The notes below the pieces were generated by a model, which was not told the origin of the DNA, did no database searches, and saw nothing but the letters and a program-made list of their open reading frames with translations. From positions 1 through 32,660 of the forward strand of contig CAJOOZ010000075.1 in assembly GCA_905236705.1 (NCBI GenBank): 32,660 nt of DNA. The letters run 5' to 3'. Origin of the DNA: an uncultured Lachnospiraceae bacterium (GTDB lineage: Bacteria > Bacillota > Clostridia > Lachnospirales > Lachnospiraceae). Position 1 is the stretch's first letter, and every line of letters starts with the position of its first letter. Position numbers and translations under genes: made by a program. This document shows, one piece after another, positions 1-8,064 of the stretch.

Positions 1-507
1 ACAGATCATAATGGGCAGATGGACTCTCGGATCCTCCGCGATGGGGAAAGCCTGAATATAGTTGTCATAGACTTCCTGATTGTTTTCCGCATAAATCTGA
101 ATCCAGCCCGTATCCCTGGCTCCCATACCGTCGGAATGATCACAGTTGATATTGATGGGTCCCGACAGTGTCCTGTTAACAAGGGTCAGGGCAATGGGCA
201 GACGGTTGGATGCCGCCAGCAAAAGCTCCTCCCACATCAGCGCAAGTCCCGCCGAGGATGTGGCCGTCATGGTCCTGGCACCTGCTGCCTCAGCTCCTAT
301 GGCTGCCGACATGGCGGAATGCTCCGACTCAACCGGTATGAACTCTGTACCGATCCTGCCGGATGCAATAAAACCGGATACCATCTGGGGTATCTCCGTA
401 GACGGGGTAATGGGAAAGGCCGGCATCACATCGGGATCCACCTGACGGATCGCCTCAGCCACCGCTTCATTACCGCTCATTCTCTCTCTGATGGCCTGTT
501 CGCTCAT
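1..507 (-). CDS. 2-oxoacid:ferredoxin oxidoreductase alpha subunit (partial, 3' end outside window)
   Basis: Catalytic alpha subunit of a four-subunit oxidoreductase that decarboxylates a 2-oxoacid (pyruvate or a branched 2-oxoacid) with CoA and reduces ferredoxin. The visible 169 codons run in frame to base 1. They carry the N-terminal pyrimidine-binding domain of the family: GNEAVAEAI near the start, FPITPSTEI, then EFIPVESEHSAMSAAIGAEAAGAR and TATSSAGLALMWEELL. The ATG at 507 overlaps the delta-subunit stop by 4 bases (ATGA), a coupling typical of these operons. The order gamma-delta-alpha predicts a thiamine-diphosphate beta subunit just outside the left edge. The class is secure, but the substrate (Por versus Vor) cannot be settled from this fragment, so no symbol is given. 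Confidence 0.9.
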   Translation of the reverse strand, partial: MSEQAIRERMSGNEAVAEAIRQVDPDVMPAFPITPSTEIPQMVSGFIASGRIGTEFIPVESEHSAMSAAIGAEAAGARTMTATSSAGLALMWEELLLAASNRLPIALTLVNRTLSGPININCDHSDGMGARDTGWIQIYAENNQEVYDNYIQAFPIAEDPRVHLPIMIC

Positions 508-836
508 GCCTGCTCCCCCTTTCTGTCGGGCACAAAGCACCCTTCCGTCATTTCAATGGCCCCGAAGGTACAGCTTTTATAACAGATACCACAGCCCTTA
601 CAATGGTCGTAATCGAAATCTCCCCGTTTTCCTTCCTCCATGGGAATGCACCCATCGGGACAGACCGGAACGCAAAGCAGACACTGCCTGCATTTTTCCT
701 TCAGAAAAACCGGTGTATTGGTCCTCCACTCGCCGGTATGAAACTCTTTGGCTGTGCCTCCCGCAAACATCATCAGCCCCTCGGTCAGTTCCTCATAGGG
801 CGTATGTTCATTGATCTTCTTGACATCCGTTCTCAT
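504..836 (-). CDS. 2-oxoacid:ferredoxin oxidoreductase delta subunit (2[4Fe-4S] ferredoxin)
   Basis: A 110-residue electron-transfer subunit. The N-terminal half (TGEWRTNTPVF) is the usual delta-subunit lead-in. Two ferredoxin motifs follow, CRQCLLCVPVCP and CKGCGICYKSC, each CxxCxxCxxxC, so two [4Fe-4S] clusters are expected. It would relay electrons from the thiamine site to free ferredoxin in the cytoplasm. A good ribosome site (AGGAG) sits 5 bases before the ATG. It starts 12 bases after the gamma subunit and its stop overlaps the alpha start, so the three are clearly one transcription unit. Confidence 0.92.
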   Translation of the reverse strand: MRTDVKKINEHTPYEELTEGLMMFAGGTAKEFHTGEWRTNTPVFLKEKCRQCLLCVPVCPDGCIPMEEGKRGDFDYDHCKGCGICYKSCTFGAIEMTEGCFVPDRKGEQA

Positions 837-848
837 TTTTCTCTCCTG

Positions 849-1430
849 CTATATTGCCTTTTCAGCCACCATATAAGCCATTTCCAGCGCCTTCATGTTG
901 CCGTCGATAACCTGTGGTTTTTTTGCAAATTTATGGGCAAAGGAATCCTTCATCTGTTTAAAAAAGTCTTCCTTTTCCATTACGCCGGTCACTGCAACAA
1001 CAGCCGCCAGCATGGGGGTATTGGGAAAATTCCTGCCCAGGGTTTTTTCGGATATGCCTCTGGCGTCGATGGTGATCACCTTGCCATTATAACCGGACAG
1101 TTTGTCGGCAATCTGCGCGGCACTCCTGGGTGTATTGATGATGATGGCGCCCTCCTCGGAAAGCCCGGCTGTTACCGGCACACTCTCCAGCAGCGTCTCA
1201 TCCACCACAACAACATAATCCGGATCATAGATATTGGAATGTACTCTGATAGGCTCGGGACTGATCCTGTTGAATGCGGTAATGGGTGCGCCCATACGCT
1301 CCGGTCCGTACTCCGGAAAACCCTGTACATTTTTGCCCGTCATAAAAGCCACATCTGCCAGCAGCAGCGCTGCGGTCTTGGCTCCCTGTCCGCCTCTTCC
1401 GTGCCAGCGTATCTCTAGTGTCTGTTTCAT
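849..1430 (-). CDS. 2-oxoacid:ferredoxin oxidoreductase gamma subunit
   Basis: 193 residues, the usual length for a free-standing gamma subunit. It opens with IRWHGRGGQGAKTAA, the hallmark of the pyruvate/ketoisovalerate oxidoreductase gamma domain, and has PEYGPERMGAP and the FPNTPMLAA segment seen in Por/Vor gamma chains. It forms part of the CoA-binding scaffold of the complex. It lies 43 bases after murI with no terminator hairpin between them, so read-through from the HD-murI promoter is possible; I also see no strong separate promoter there. The ribosome site is AGGAGAAGAAAG before the ATG. Confidence 0.92.
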   Translation of the reverse strand: MKQTLEIRWHGRGGQGAKTAALLLADVAFMTGKNVQGFPEYGPERMGAPITAFNRISPEPIRVHSNIYDPDYVVVVDETLLESVPVTAGLSEEGAIIINTPRSAAQIADKLSGYNGKVITIDARGISEKTLGRNFPNTPMLAAVVAVTGVMEKEDFFKQMKDSFAHKFAKKPQVIDGNMKALEMAYMVAEKAI

Positions 1431-1473
1431 CTTTCTTCTCCTGTTTTCAAGACCCGCCCGTTACAGTCTCGTT

Positions 1474-2247
1474 TCAGTTCATTTCATAAAACGCTTCATA
1501 AAGTAAAAGTTCCTTTAACGACTTTCTCGAAGAATCAAACACCACTTTACCCCTTTCGGTACGCTCCGTCAAGAGGTGCGCCGCTTCAAGCCGTCTTTTC
1601 AGTTCTCTGGCGGTTCCGCGGGCTCCGTCAAAAAAAGGGATCTCTCCGAGTATCTCACGGATCTCATTTTGGATAAAGGGGTAATGGGTGCAGCCGAGTA
1701 CCACACCGTCCACCTGCCCCGCATAGGGCAGCAGCAGATCCTCCAGCATCTCTTTCAGATCGCTCTCTTCCAGCGAACCCTGCTCAATCCTGGCTGCTAG
1801 ACCGGGGCACGCCAGTGGTACCAGCTGTGCATTTTCGGAAAACCTGCCGGCCAGAGCCTTGTATTTATCACGTTTCAGCGTCATGGGCGTCGCCATCACA
1901 AGGATCTTTTTGTGATCCAGCTCCATGGCCGCGGGCTTGACTGCCGGCTCTACGCCCACAACAGGCACACCGGGATAGCGGCTTCGTATCGACTCTGCCG
2001 CTGCGCTGGTGGCTGTATTACAGGCGATGACGATGGCTTTGGACCCTCTGTCGATCAGACGCTGTGCCAGATCCTCTGCAATCTGCCTGACCTCTTCTTC
2101 GTCCTTTTCTCCGTAGGGTGCATTGGCCGAATCTCCGTAAAACAGAAAATCCTCATTCGGCAGCTCGGCCGTCAGCTCCCTGAGTATACTGATCCCGCCT
2201 ACGCCGGAATCAAAAACTCCGATAAAATCTGTGTGTTTCGGTTCCAT
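1474..2247 (-). CDS. murI: Glutamate racemase
   Basis: Converts L- to D-glutamate for peptidoglycan precursors, in the cytoplasm and without a cofactor. 257 residues is normal for the family. Diagnostic motifs are present in order: GVFDSGVGGISIL at the N-terminus, YGDSANAPYG, the first catalytic cysteine in VIACNTATSAA, and the second in VVLGCTHYPF. It starts 4 bases after the stop of the HD-domain gene, so the two are probably translationally linked. Confidence 0.96.
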   Translation of the reverse strand: MEPKHTDFIGVFDSGVGGISILRELTAELPNEDFLFYGDSANAPYGEKDEEEVRQIAEDLAQRLIDRGSKAIVIACNTATSAAAESIRSRYPGVPVVGVEPAVKPAAMELDHKKILVMATPMTLKRDKYKALAGRFSENAQLVPLACPGLAARIEQGSLEESDLKEMLEDLLLPYAGQVDGVVLGCTHYPFIQNEIREILGEIPFFDGARGTARELKRRLEAAHLLTERTERGKVVFDSSRKSLKELLLYEAFYEMN

Positions 2248-2251
2248 CTCT

Positions 2252-2890
2252 CTACCGTCCGCTCTTTTCCTGCAGCATTCTCAGAAGCGCATGATAAACG
2301 CTGTGCATCTGATAAACCACCGCATAAATCTGCTGCTCATACTGCGGGTAGTTTTTTAACATCTGCTTAACAAGTGGTTCATAATACTTTTGGGTTTCCT
2401 CCAGATACCTGGAGATCCTCGTACTGCTGAGCCCCTGCGCCATACTGGATATATTGTTGCAGCGGTCCAGAAGCTTGACCATGGCCGCAGTGGGATTCAG
2501 GGCGATGGCATCATAGTACCTCTGTTCCTCCTCCTCTGACTGCCTGTGGGGCTCCCACTCCTTGGTCAGAAGCCTGACTGCCTGCCGCGTCTCCAGCGTG
2601 ACCGGCAGCTCTTCATAAGATACGCCGCAGTCCTCACATACATCATGAAGCAGACAGGTCGCCAGCAGGCGGTCATCACACAATCCCAGCGCAATGGCAT
2701 GTCTGGTGATCTGAAGCGGATGCACAAAATATGGGATATTCCCCTTGTTGTCCCGAAGCTGCCCCTTGTGTCTGCCCGCCGCAAAAGGAAGCGCTGCCAG
2801 CGTCTCCTTCAGATCGTGCTGCGTCGCATATTCCCTGATACTCATATACAATGCTTCTTCATCAAAAAGCAGACCGGGATAATCAGTCAT
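2252..2890 (-). CDS. Small HD-domain protein, probable (p)ppGpp hydrolase
   Basis: 212 residues that resemble only the hydrolase half of RelA/SpoT proteins (the small alarmone hydrolase/MESH1 type). The metal-site motifs are in place: RHKGQLR (about 40-46) and YFVHP (H57) for HD motif 1, LLHDVCED (H82, D83, E86, D87) and VKLLDRCNN (D142). No synthetase, TGS or ACT domain follows; residues 150-212 are helical. The expected reaction is removal of pyrophosphate from (p)ppGpp, but substrate is inferred from motifs only, and another nucleotide is possible. The ATG at 2890 has GGAG upstream and is followed 4 bases past its stop by murI. Confidence 0.75.
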   Translation of the reverse strand: MTDYPGLLFDEEALYMSIREYATQHDLKETLAALPFAAGRHKGQLRDNKGNIPYFVHPLQITRHAIALGLCDDRLLATCLLHDVCEDCGVSYEELPVTLETRQAVRLLTKEWEPHRQSEEEEQRYYDAIALNPTAAMVKLLDRCNNISSMAQGLSSTRISRYLEETQKYYEPLVKQMLKNYPQYEQQIYAVVYQMHSVYHALLRMLQEKSGR

Positions 2891-2922
2891 ATAAGCGCTC
2901 CATCTTTTTAGACTTTTCCATT

Positions 2923-2952
2923 AGTATATCTTTGTATTTATACCCTTGTCAA
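2923..2952 (-). promoter_or_regulatory. Promoter for the HD protein-murI unit
   Basis: On the minus strand a perfect TTGACA (2947-2952) lies 18 bases before TATACT (2923-2928). Transcription would start near 2916, giving a leader of about 25 bases before the ATG at 2890. Confidence 0.75.
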
Positions 2953-3171
2953 GGGTGGCTGGATAAAACAATATGGTTGACATAACTCAGTCTAATCAGG
3001 TGTTAACAAAAAGTGCCAAAACCCTTAATATCTTTTTATAATTTCTTCACATCGAAAACACAAAATGAACACAATTCGTCTGTATGATTAAAACCATCGA
3101 AGGAAGAGCCCCCCTCAACTCTTCCGTCGAGAGTGTTTCAACTCTTTATATTTTTTCATGAATCCCTCATA
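2953..3171. other. Intergenic stretch with two short inverted repeats, no gene seen
   Basis: Between the HD-gene promoter and the purB terminator I see no credible coding region. It is A/T-rich with a perfect 7-bp inverted repeat GGAAGAG / CTCTTCC (3102-3108 and 3119-3125, C-rich loop) and a smaller AGAGT / ACTCT pair (3130-3134, 3141-3145) followed by a T-rich run on plus. A plus-strand TTGACA at about 2973 lacks a matching -10. The stretch may hold a small transcript, but nothing proves it. Confidence 0.4.
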
Positions 3172-3215
3172 AGAAAAAAGGAGAAACGGCTTCCGAAAAG
3201 AAGCCGTTTTTCTCC
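3172..3215 (-). terminator. Rho-independent terminator of purB
   Basis: On the minus strand the arms 3200-3215 and 3180-3193 pair through AACGGCTTC/GAAGCCGTT and GGAGA/TCTCC, with a two-base bulge and a short loop. A run of six T with a further T-rich tail (3172-3179) follows. It lies about 30 bases past the purB stop. Confidence 0.88.
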
Positions 3216-3243
3216 GCTCATTTTTGAAACCCCGTTACTTTTC

Positions 3244-4695
3244 TTATACATTAATCTCCGCCTTGACACCTTTGAGTTCTTCTCTTTGGCTCATAGCCGG
3301 ATAGACAACCTCTTTAAGGTATTTTTCAACCTGTTCCGATGCCCTGCCCACATAGAGCTGCGGGTCCATGGTCTTTTCCAGATCCTCAAGGCTCAGTCCG
3401 AAGCGGTCATCGGAGGCGATCAGCTCCAGCAGATTGTTGTCTCCGCCGTCTTTCTTGACATGTTCGCCCGCCTGCATGGACAGTCTTCTGATCTCCTCAT
3501 GCATCTCCTGCCTGCTGGCGCCATGCTTGACTGCATCCATCATGATATTCTCCGTGGCCATAAAGGGAAGTTCACTCATCATATGCTTGAGGATCACTTT
3601 TTCATTGACCACAAGGCCCTCTGCCACGTTCAGGCACAGATCCAGAATACCGTCCACCGCCAGAAATCCCTCCGGAATGGAAAGACGCTTGTTGGCGGAA
3701 TCGTCAAGGGTTCTCTCAAACCACTGGGTGGCCGAAGTGATGGCGGGATTCATGGCATCCACCATGACATAGCGCGCCAGAGATGCGATACGTTCGCTGC
3801 GCATGGGGTTGCGCTTATAGGCCATCGCCGAGGAACCGATCTGATTCTTTTCAAAAGGCTCCTCCACCTCCTTCAGATGCTGAAGAAGACGGATATCGTT
3901 GCTCATTTTGTGAGCCGAGGCAGCAATGCCCGCAAGTACGTTCAACACTCTGGTATCCACTTTTCTCGAATAGGTCTGTCCGGACACGGGATAACATGAC
4001 TCAAATCCCATCCTGGCTGCGATCATGGGATCGATCCTGTCGATGGTCTCATTGTCCCCATTAAAAAGTTCCTTAAAGGAAGCCTGTGTACCCGTGGTTC
4101 CTTTTGAACCCAGCAGCTTCAGAGAGCCTGCCACATATTCCAGATCCTCCAGATCCATCATAAACTCATTGATCCAGAGAGTAGCCCTTTTGCCGACTGT
4201 GGTGGGCTGTGCAGGCTGGAAGTGCGTGAATGCAAGGGTTGGCTGATCCTTTTGGGCTTCAGCAAAACGGGAAAGAATGTCTATGACGCTGACCAGCTTT
4301 TTGCGAACCAGCATCAGCGCTTCCCGCATCACAATGATATCGGTGTTATCGCCCACATAGCAGGAAGTTGCACCCAGATGAATGATCCCTGCCGCTTTGG
4401 GACACTGTTTTCCATAGGCATAAACATGGCTCATCACATCATGGCGAACCTCTTTTTCCCTGGCCTTTGCCACATCATAGTTGATGTCATCGGCATGAGC
4501 CTTCATCTCATCGATCATCTCCTGCGTGATTACGGGCTTGCCGTTCTCGGACAATCCCAGCTCCATCTCAGTCTCCGCCAGAGCGATCCAGAGCCTTCTC
4601 CATGTTCTGAACTTTTTATCCGGCGAAAAAATGTACTGCATCTCATCGCTGGCATAGCGCTCCGAAAGGGGGCTTACATATCTGTTGTTTTCCAT
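3244..4695 (-). CDS. purB: Adenylosuccinate lyase
   Basis: Catalyses two steps of purine synthesis: SAICAR to AICAR and adenylosuccinate to AMP, each releasing fumarate. The 483-residue length matches the longer (eukaryote/clostridia-like) form. The fumarase/lyase superfamily signature GSSAMAYKRNPMRSE lies near residue 290. HLGATSCYVGDNTD and FTHFQPAQPTTVGKR in the N-terminal half contribute substrate-binding and acid residues. An AAGGAGA ribosome site lies 8 bases before the ATG. The gene is monocistronic, with its own promoter and terminator. No other purine gene is near and no riboswitch is visible in its roughly 38-base leader. Confidence 0.96.
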   Translation of the reverse strand: MENNRYVSPLSERYASDEMQYIFSPDKKFRTWRRLWIALAETEMELGLSENGKPVITQEMIDEMKAHADDINYDVAKAREKEVRHDVMSHVYAYGKQCPKAAGIIHLGATSCYVGDNTDIIVMREALMLVRKKLVSVIDILSRFAEAQKDQPTLAFTHFQPAQPTTVGKRATLWINEFMMDLEDLEYVAGSLKLLGSKGTTGTQASFKELFNGDNETIDRIDPMIAARMGFESCYPVSGQTYSRKVDTRVLNVLAGIAASAHKMSNDIRLLQHLKEVEEPFEKNQIGSSAMAYKRNPMRSERIASLARYVMVDAMNPAITSATQWFERTLDDSANKRLSIPEGFLAVDGILDLCLNVAEGLVVNEKVILKHMMSELPFMATENIMMDAVKHGASRQEMHEEIRRLSMQAGEHVKKDGGDNNLLELIASDDRFGLSLEDLEKTMDPQLYVGRASEQVEKYLKEVVYPAMSQREELKGVKAEINV

Positions 4696-4739
4696 AACCG
4701 GTCTCCTTTTTTATATTGACACCCAAATTAACCCTGGTA

Positions 4740-4768
4740 ATCGTATCATCGAACCCCGACCCTGTCAA
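4740..4768 (-). promoter_or_regulatory. purB promoter
   Basis: On minus, TTGACA (4763-4768) is 17 bases before TACGAT (4740-4745). The -35 begins only about 10 bases past the stop of the preceding gene (4778). No terminator hairpin separates them, so read-through from the upstream cassette into purB is also possible. Confidence 0.72.
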
Positions 4769-4777
4769 GGAAACGTC

Positions 4778-5959
4778 CTATCCGGCCGTCTCAAAATCCG
4801 AGACCATTTTGAGGATCTCTTTGGCATATCGAGGGTATTCCGCCACAATGGAACGGATCTGTTCCTGTGCTGCCGCTGCGTTTTCGGAATTGAAATCCAG
4901 TTGTTGTCTGATCTTCTGACGACGCTGGATCAGGGCATGCCTGACCTCCACCATCTCCTTCGGATCGATGAGCGCCTGTGCCTGATGCAGCCAGATCATG
5001 GGATCGTAAAGCTTGTAGCGGCGAAGTATCCTGACCAGTTGTTCCTGGGAATAGGTCAGTTCCTTCATGTCTTCCCGTATCTTTTCCCTCTCATCTTTTT
5101 CCTCTGCATACTTTTCCCTGAGTCTCTCAAGCTCGGTTGCGGAGCTGATCCCGAATTTCATATACAGATATTCCAGAAGATTTGTATTGTTCACATAGCG
5201 GATCTTGACCCTGTTCTGCAGCAGGATCACTTTGTTCATGCTGCGCGCGGCTCTCGTCCGCTCCCTGCTGGCATCCAGATAAGACATATACACCGCTGTC
5301 ATGGCGATGGCCGCAGCGCCCGCAGTCAGCAGAAAACCGATCTGTGCATCCATCCCGAGCCCGAGCTGCAGGATCAGCAGGATCACGATACAGGCTGCCG
5401 CCGCTATGATCGTGATGATGGCCATCCCCCGCAGATTGTTCATGGATGTCTGTGCCTCATCCCTGCGAAAGATGCAGGCCTGTTTTTCTCCCTCCAGGCG
5501 TCTTAGGTCATTGCGGATCGCCTGCTGGTATTCCTCCGCTTCCTTCAGTCTGACAGCGCCCTCGTCCGACTCGTTTTCCAAACGCTGCATCCTCTCATAA
5601 TCCTCGTCGGACATACGGTTTTTCTTTTCCTCATAGCGCTGTTTATCCAGCGAAAGATGCACAATAGCTCTGGCATGCTCCATGAGCGCCTGCCTGTCAT
5701 CATTGTGAATGAACTCAATCTCCTCCATATCCTTCAGGTAGCTGTTAACGGTCTTATACTCGCTGTTACAGATTTCTACCTGCTGCGATGCGTCGGCCAC
5801 CTGTTCCAGCAGGCTCTCGATATATTTCCGCCGCTCGTACTCATCTGACAGATCAACCTCGCCGGCATCCACCAGATACTTTTCTTCATTTCCCTCTTCT
5901 TGCGCCAGCGGGTCCTCACGGTATGTGACTTTCCTGAACAGATCCTTCCAAAAGCCCAT
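4778..5959 (-). CDS. Unknown coiled-coil protein with two central membrane segments
   Basis: I do not recognise this 393-residue protein. Residues 1-40 are acidic and amphipathic (GFWKDLFRKV at the start). Residues 40-175 are charged, heptad-rich helix. Two hydrophobic helices follow at about 179-200 and 207-226, forming a hairpin in the membrane, and a second long charged helical region runs 230-393. Both coiled-coil arms should therefore lie on the same side, presumably cytoplasmic. I chose the ATG at 5959 because GAGAGGA sits upstream and the start falls 4 bases after the previous stop; a longer reading upstream to 6061 would overlap that gene with an arginine-rich tract and looks artificial. 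It is the last gene of the four-gene cassette. A membrane anchor or scaffold role is inference only. Confidence 0.8.
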   Translation of the reverse strand: MGFWKDLFRKVTYREDPLAQEEGNEEKYLVDAGEVDLSDEYERRKYIESLLEQVADASQQVEICNSEYKTVNSYLKDMEEIEFIHNDDRQALMEHARAIVHLSLDKQRYEEKKNRMSDEDYERMQRLENESDEGAVRLKEAEEYQQAIRNDLRRLEGEKQACIFRRDEAQTSMNNLRGMAIITIIAAAACIVILLILQLGLGMDAQIGFLLTAGAAAIAMTAVYMSYLDASRERTRAARSMNKVILLQNRVKIRYVNNTNLLEYLYMKFGISSATELERLREKYAEEKDEREKIREDMKELTYSQEQLVRILRRYKLYDPMIWLHQAQALIDPKEMVEVRHALIQRRQKIRQQLDFNSENAAAAQEQIRSIVAEYPRYAKEILKMVSDFETAG

Positions 5960-5963
5960 TGAT

Positions 5964-6758
5964 CTACATCCTCTCAAAATCCCGCCGCAGCGCTTCAAAC
6001 TCCGCCGCCGGATCCGGAATCGCCGCCGCCTGCAGCCTGGCGGCCGAATCGGCTCTGGCATACCTCTGTTCAGCCGCCATGGATGCTTCCAGGTATTCCC
6101 TGTGTGTTTCGATAAAATGACGATATTTTTCTTCTCCCCAGAGTATCCGCACGCAGAGCAGATACTGCTGCGATGCTTTGTTCTCCAATATCCTCATCTG
6201 CGCTTTATGCAGGATCTGCCTTGCCTGATCATAAAGTGCGGCGGCCGGTTCAAAATAAAACAGCTGCGCATAGGCGCCCGCCTGCCGCATCAATAATCCG
6301 GCTCTCACCTCGTCCGATTCAGGATTCTCCAACCGGGCCAGTGCCAGCTGACACTGCCTGATCAGTCCGTGGTATTCTCTGTCAGCGGCCAGCCGGTTCA
6401 GCCTCTTTTCCAGCTTCTGATCCGGTGTCTCATTCTCAACGCTCCTGATCCTCTCCAGCACCTCCGACAGCTGAGCCTGTGGCAGAAATTCCGCTTTTTC
6501 AAGGATCAATGCGCAAAAACCCACCAGGGTGGGCTCGCTCCTGAGTTCTTTTCTCAATTTCTGCGCCAGGGATCTGAGTGAGAGCTGATCGTAAATAAAT
6601 CCCACCAATGCTTCACTCATAAAAGATCGCTCCAGCATCTCCGTCTGCGTTACGATATAGTAGCAGAGTTCCTCAAGGGTATAGATATCGATCCCTTCCG
6701 GATTGATACGATATGGCGAATGTGCTTTTTTTCCGATCGGAAGATATACCCTGTTCAT
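5964..6758 (-). CDS. Unknown all-helical protein, TPR-like
   Basis: 264 residues with no family I recognise. Almost the whole chain reads as amphipathic helix. Residues 120-230 have the small-large residue spacing of TPR-like repeats (for example LMRQAGAYAQLFYFEPAAALYD). There is no signal peptide, membrane segment or catalytic motif. It starts 4 bases after the stop of the degenerate actin/Hsp70-like gene; its ribosome site (GAGGGAATAGAAGG) overlaps that gene's last codons, so coupling is likely. The role is probably protein-protein contact within the cassette, inferred from fold type and position only. Confidence 0.78.
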   Translation of the reverse strand: MNRVYLPIGKKAHSPYRINPEGIDIYTLEELCYYIVTQTEMLERSFMSEALVGFIYDQLSLRSLAQKLRKELRSEPTLVGFCALILEKAEFLPQAQLSEVLERIRSVENETPDQKLEKRLNRLAADREYHGLIRQCQLALARLENPESDEVRAGLLMRQAGAYAQLFYFEPAAALYDQARQILHKAQMRILENKASQQYLLCVRILWGEEKYRHFIETHREYLEASMAAEQRYARADSAARLQAAAIPDPAAEFEALRRDFERM

Positions 6759-6762
6759 CCTT

Positions 6763-8052
6763 CTATTCCCTCAATGTGATCGTGTATTCCTTTTTGGCAA
6801 AACGGGGCTGGTAAAACTGCCCGAATCCTTCATCCATAATCTCTGCCAGAAGCGTTGCGGCATCTGTCATGGAGACTCTGAGCCGGTATCTGAAAGCCCT
6901 GCCCGGACGTTCCTCCTGCTCTCCTATCACCAGTGTTTCCTCATATGTCTTGCCTGTAAAAATGGGCGTGATCAACAGCCTGATCTCATCCGGTCTGCTG
7001 AGCAGAAGTTCTGTCTGCGCCCCGGCGTCATTCCAGTGTTCTCCGGCATCCAGAAGCGGCAGGTAGCCCTCCTCCCCGTCTTCCGTGACCTGTATTCCCA
7101 CATTGCAGCGGAGCATATCCTTTCCCAGAAACAGAAAATCTTCTTTTTCCGTTCCCGGCCATATCCACTCTGCGGCAGAAAATGCAGCCCCTTTCGAGAA
7201 AAGATTGTTTCCCGCAAACACCTTTCGGTTTCTGCACATATGATGTCTGCTGACGGAATACCAGTCTTTGGTAAATGCGTCCCCGATCAGATACAGACTC
7301 GTCACGATACGTCCCTTTGTAAATTCGTCCACGTATTCGGCCAGCCGCGTATCCAGCGCCTCCAGTGCTCTGTCCTGCTCCATGATGGAATCGTAATGAT
7401 GCTTTTTTACAATCCCCGTATCATCGTCTCTTTCAATGGATGTGACAACGGGTGCAGTCCTCGGATTCATCTCCATGCAATAGGCGACCATGCGTTCATC
7501 GGTCAGATCAAAAACTCCCGTCACATAGCCAAGAAGCTTTTCCGGCTGATGGGAAAGATACGAAAACAGACTGTCCTCATGCCGCTGCAGCCTGATCTGC
7601 CCTCTCGGTATCGGCAGACCTGACAAAAGTTCATCCCAGAGAGACATCTGTCCTTCCGGATAAGGTTCTGCGGAAATCGTCATTGCAACGATCTCGGCAG
7701 CCTCTTTTTCCACCTCTTCTATGGAATGCATCGCCATACGGATCCCGTGTCCCAGAAACATATGCAGCAGTTCCTCATAGGTATAGACTTCGCCGCCGAT
7801 CCTGGTCTTCTCGCCCAGTTTGTCCAGAAAATTCCTTGCCAGATCATCCTGCCTGGTGGCAAAAACCTTCTCGGCTTCCTGTCCATAGTACCAGCGGCTG
7901 TTTCCCCGCTCGCGTCCAATGGCCAGATGCATCGTAAACAGCTGCTCGGAGGAAGGCAGGTGCAGGGTTGCCGGCGTCCCGCCCTCAGGTGCATAGGACA
8001 CCTGCATAAATAACCTGTTCAATTCCACGCCCAGAACGACCTTTTTTCCCAT
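6763..8052 (-). CDS. Actin/Hsp70-like fold protein (DUF5716-type)
   Basis: 429 residues. The layout recalls the ASKHA (actin/Hsp70) fold: LGVELNRLFMQVSY near the start at the phosphate-1 position, GVFDLTDERMVAYCME near 180 at phosphate-2, and SLYLIGDAFTKDW followed by FAGNNLFSKGAAFSA (about 252-292), which resembles the adenosine-binding strand and the GDN..ARGAA helix of Hsp70-like proteins. The usual DxGT and GGGT nucleotide signatures are not intact, so ATP hydrolysis is doubtful. I associate it with DUF5716, named from memory. I chose ATG 8052 rather than TTG 8058 because GAGG lies 7 bases upstream of the ATG. The gene follows the solenoid gene by 12 bases. Confidence 0.8.
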   Translation of the reverse strand: MGKKVVLGVELNRLFMQVSYAPEGGTPATLHLPSSEQLFTMHLAIGRERGNSRWYYGQEAEKVFATRQDDLARNFLDKLGEKTRIGGEVYTYEELLHMFLGHGIRMAMHSIEEVEKEAAEIVAMTISAEPYPEGQMSLWDELLSGLPIPRGQIRLQRHEDSLFSYLSHQPEKLLGYVTGVFDLTDERMVAYCMEMNPRTAPVVTSIERDDDTGIVKKHHYDSIMEQDRALEALDTRLAEYVDEFTKGRIVTSLYLIGDAFTKDWYSVSRHHMCRNRKVFAGNNLFSKGAAFSAAEWIWPGTEKEDFLFLGKDMLRCNVGIQVTEDGEEGYLPLLDAGEHWNDAGAQTELLLSRPDEIRLLITPIFTGKTYEETLVIGEQEERPGRAFRYRLRVSMTDAATLLAEIMDEGFGQFYQPRFAKKEYTITLRE

Positions 8053-8064
8053 TTTCAAGCCTCA

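Noticed and set aside
10-600. Long plus-strand open frames opposite the oxidoreductase genes
   Set aside because: Mirror frames of well-supported minus-strand genes; composition is unlike protein (many Cys, Arg, His).
5960-6061. Longer N-terminus for the two-TM coiled-coil protein
   Set aside because: The added 34 residues are an arginine-rich tract translated from another gene's 3' end, and the ribosome site supports 5959.
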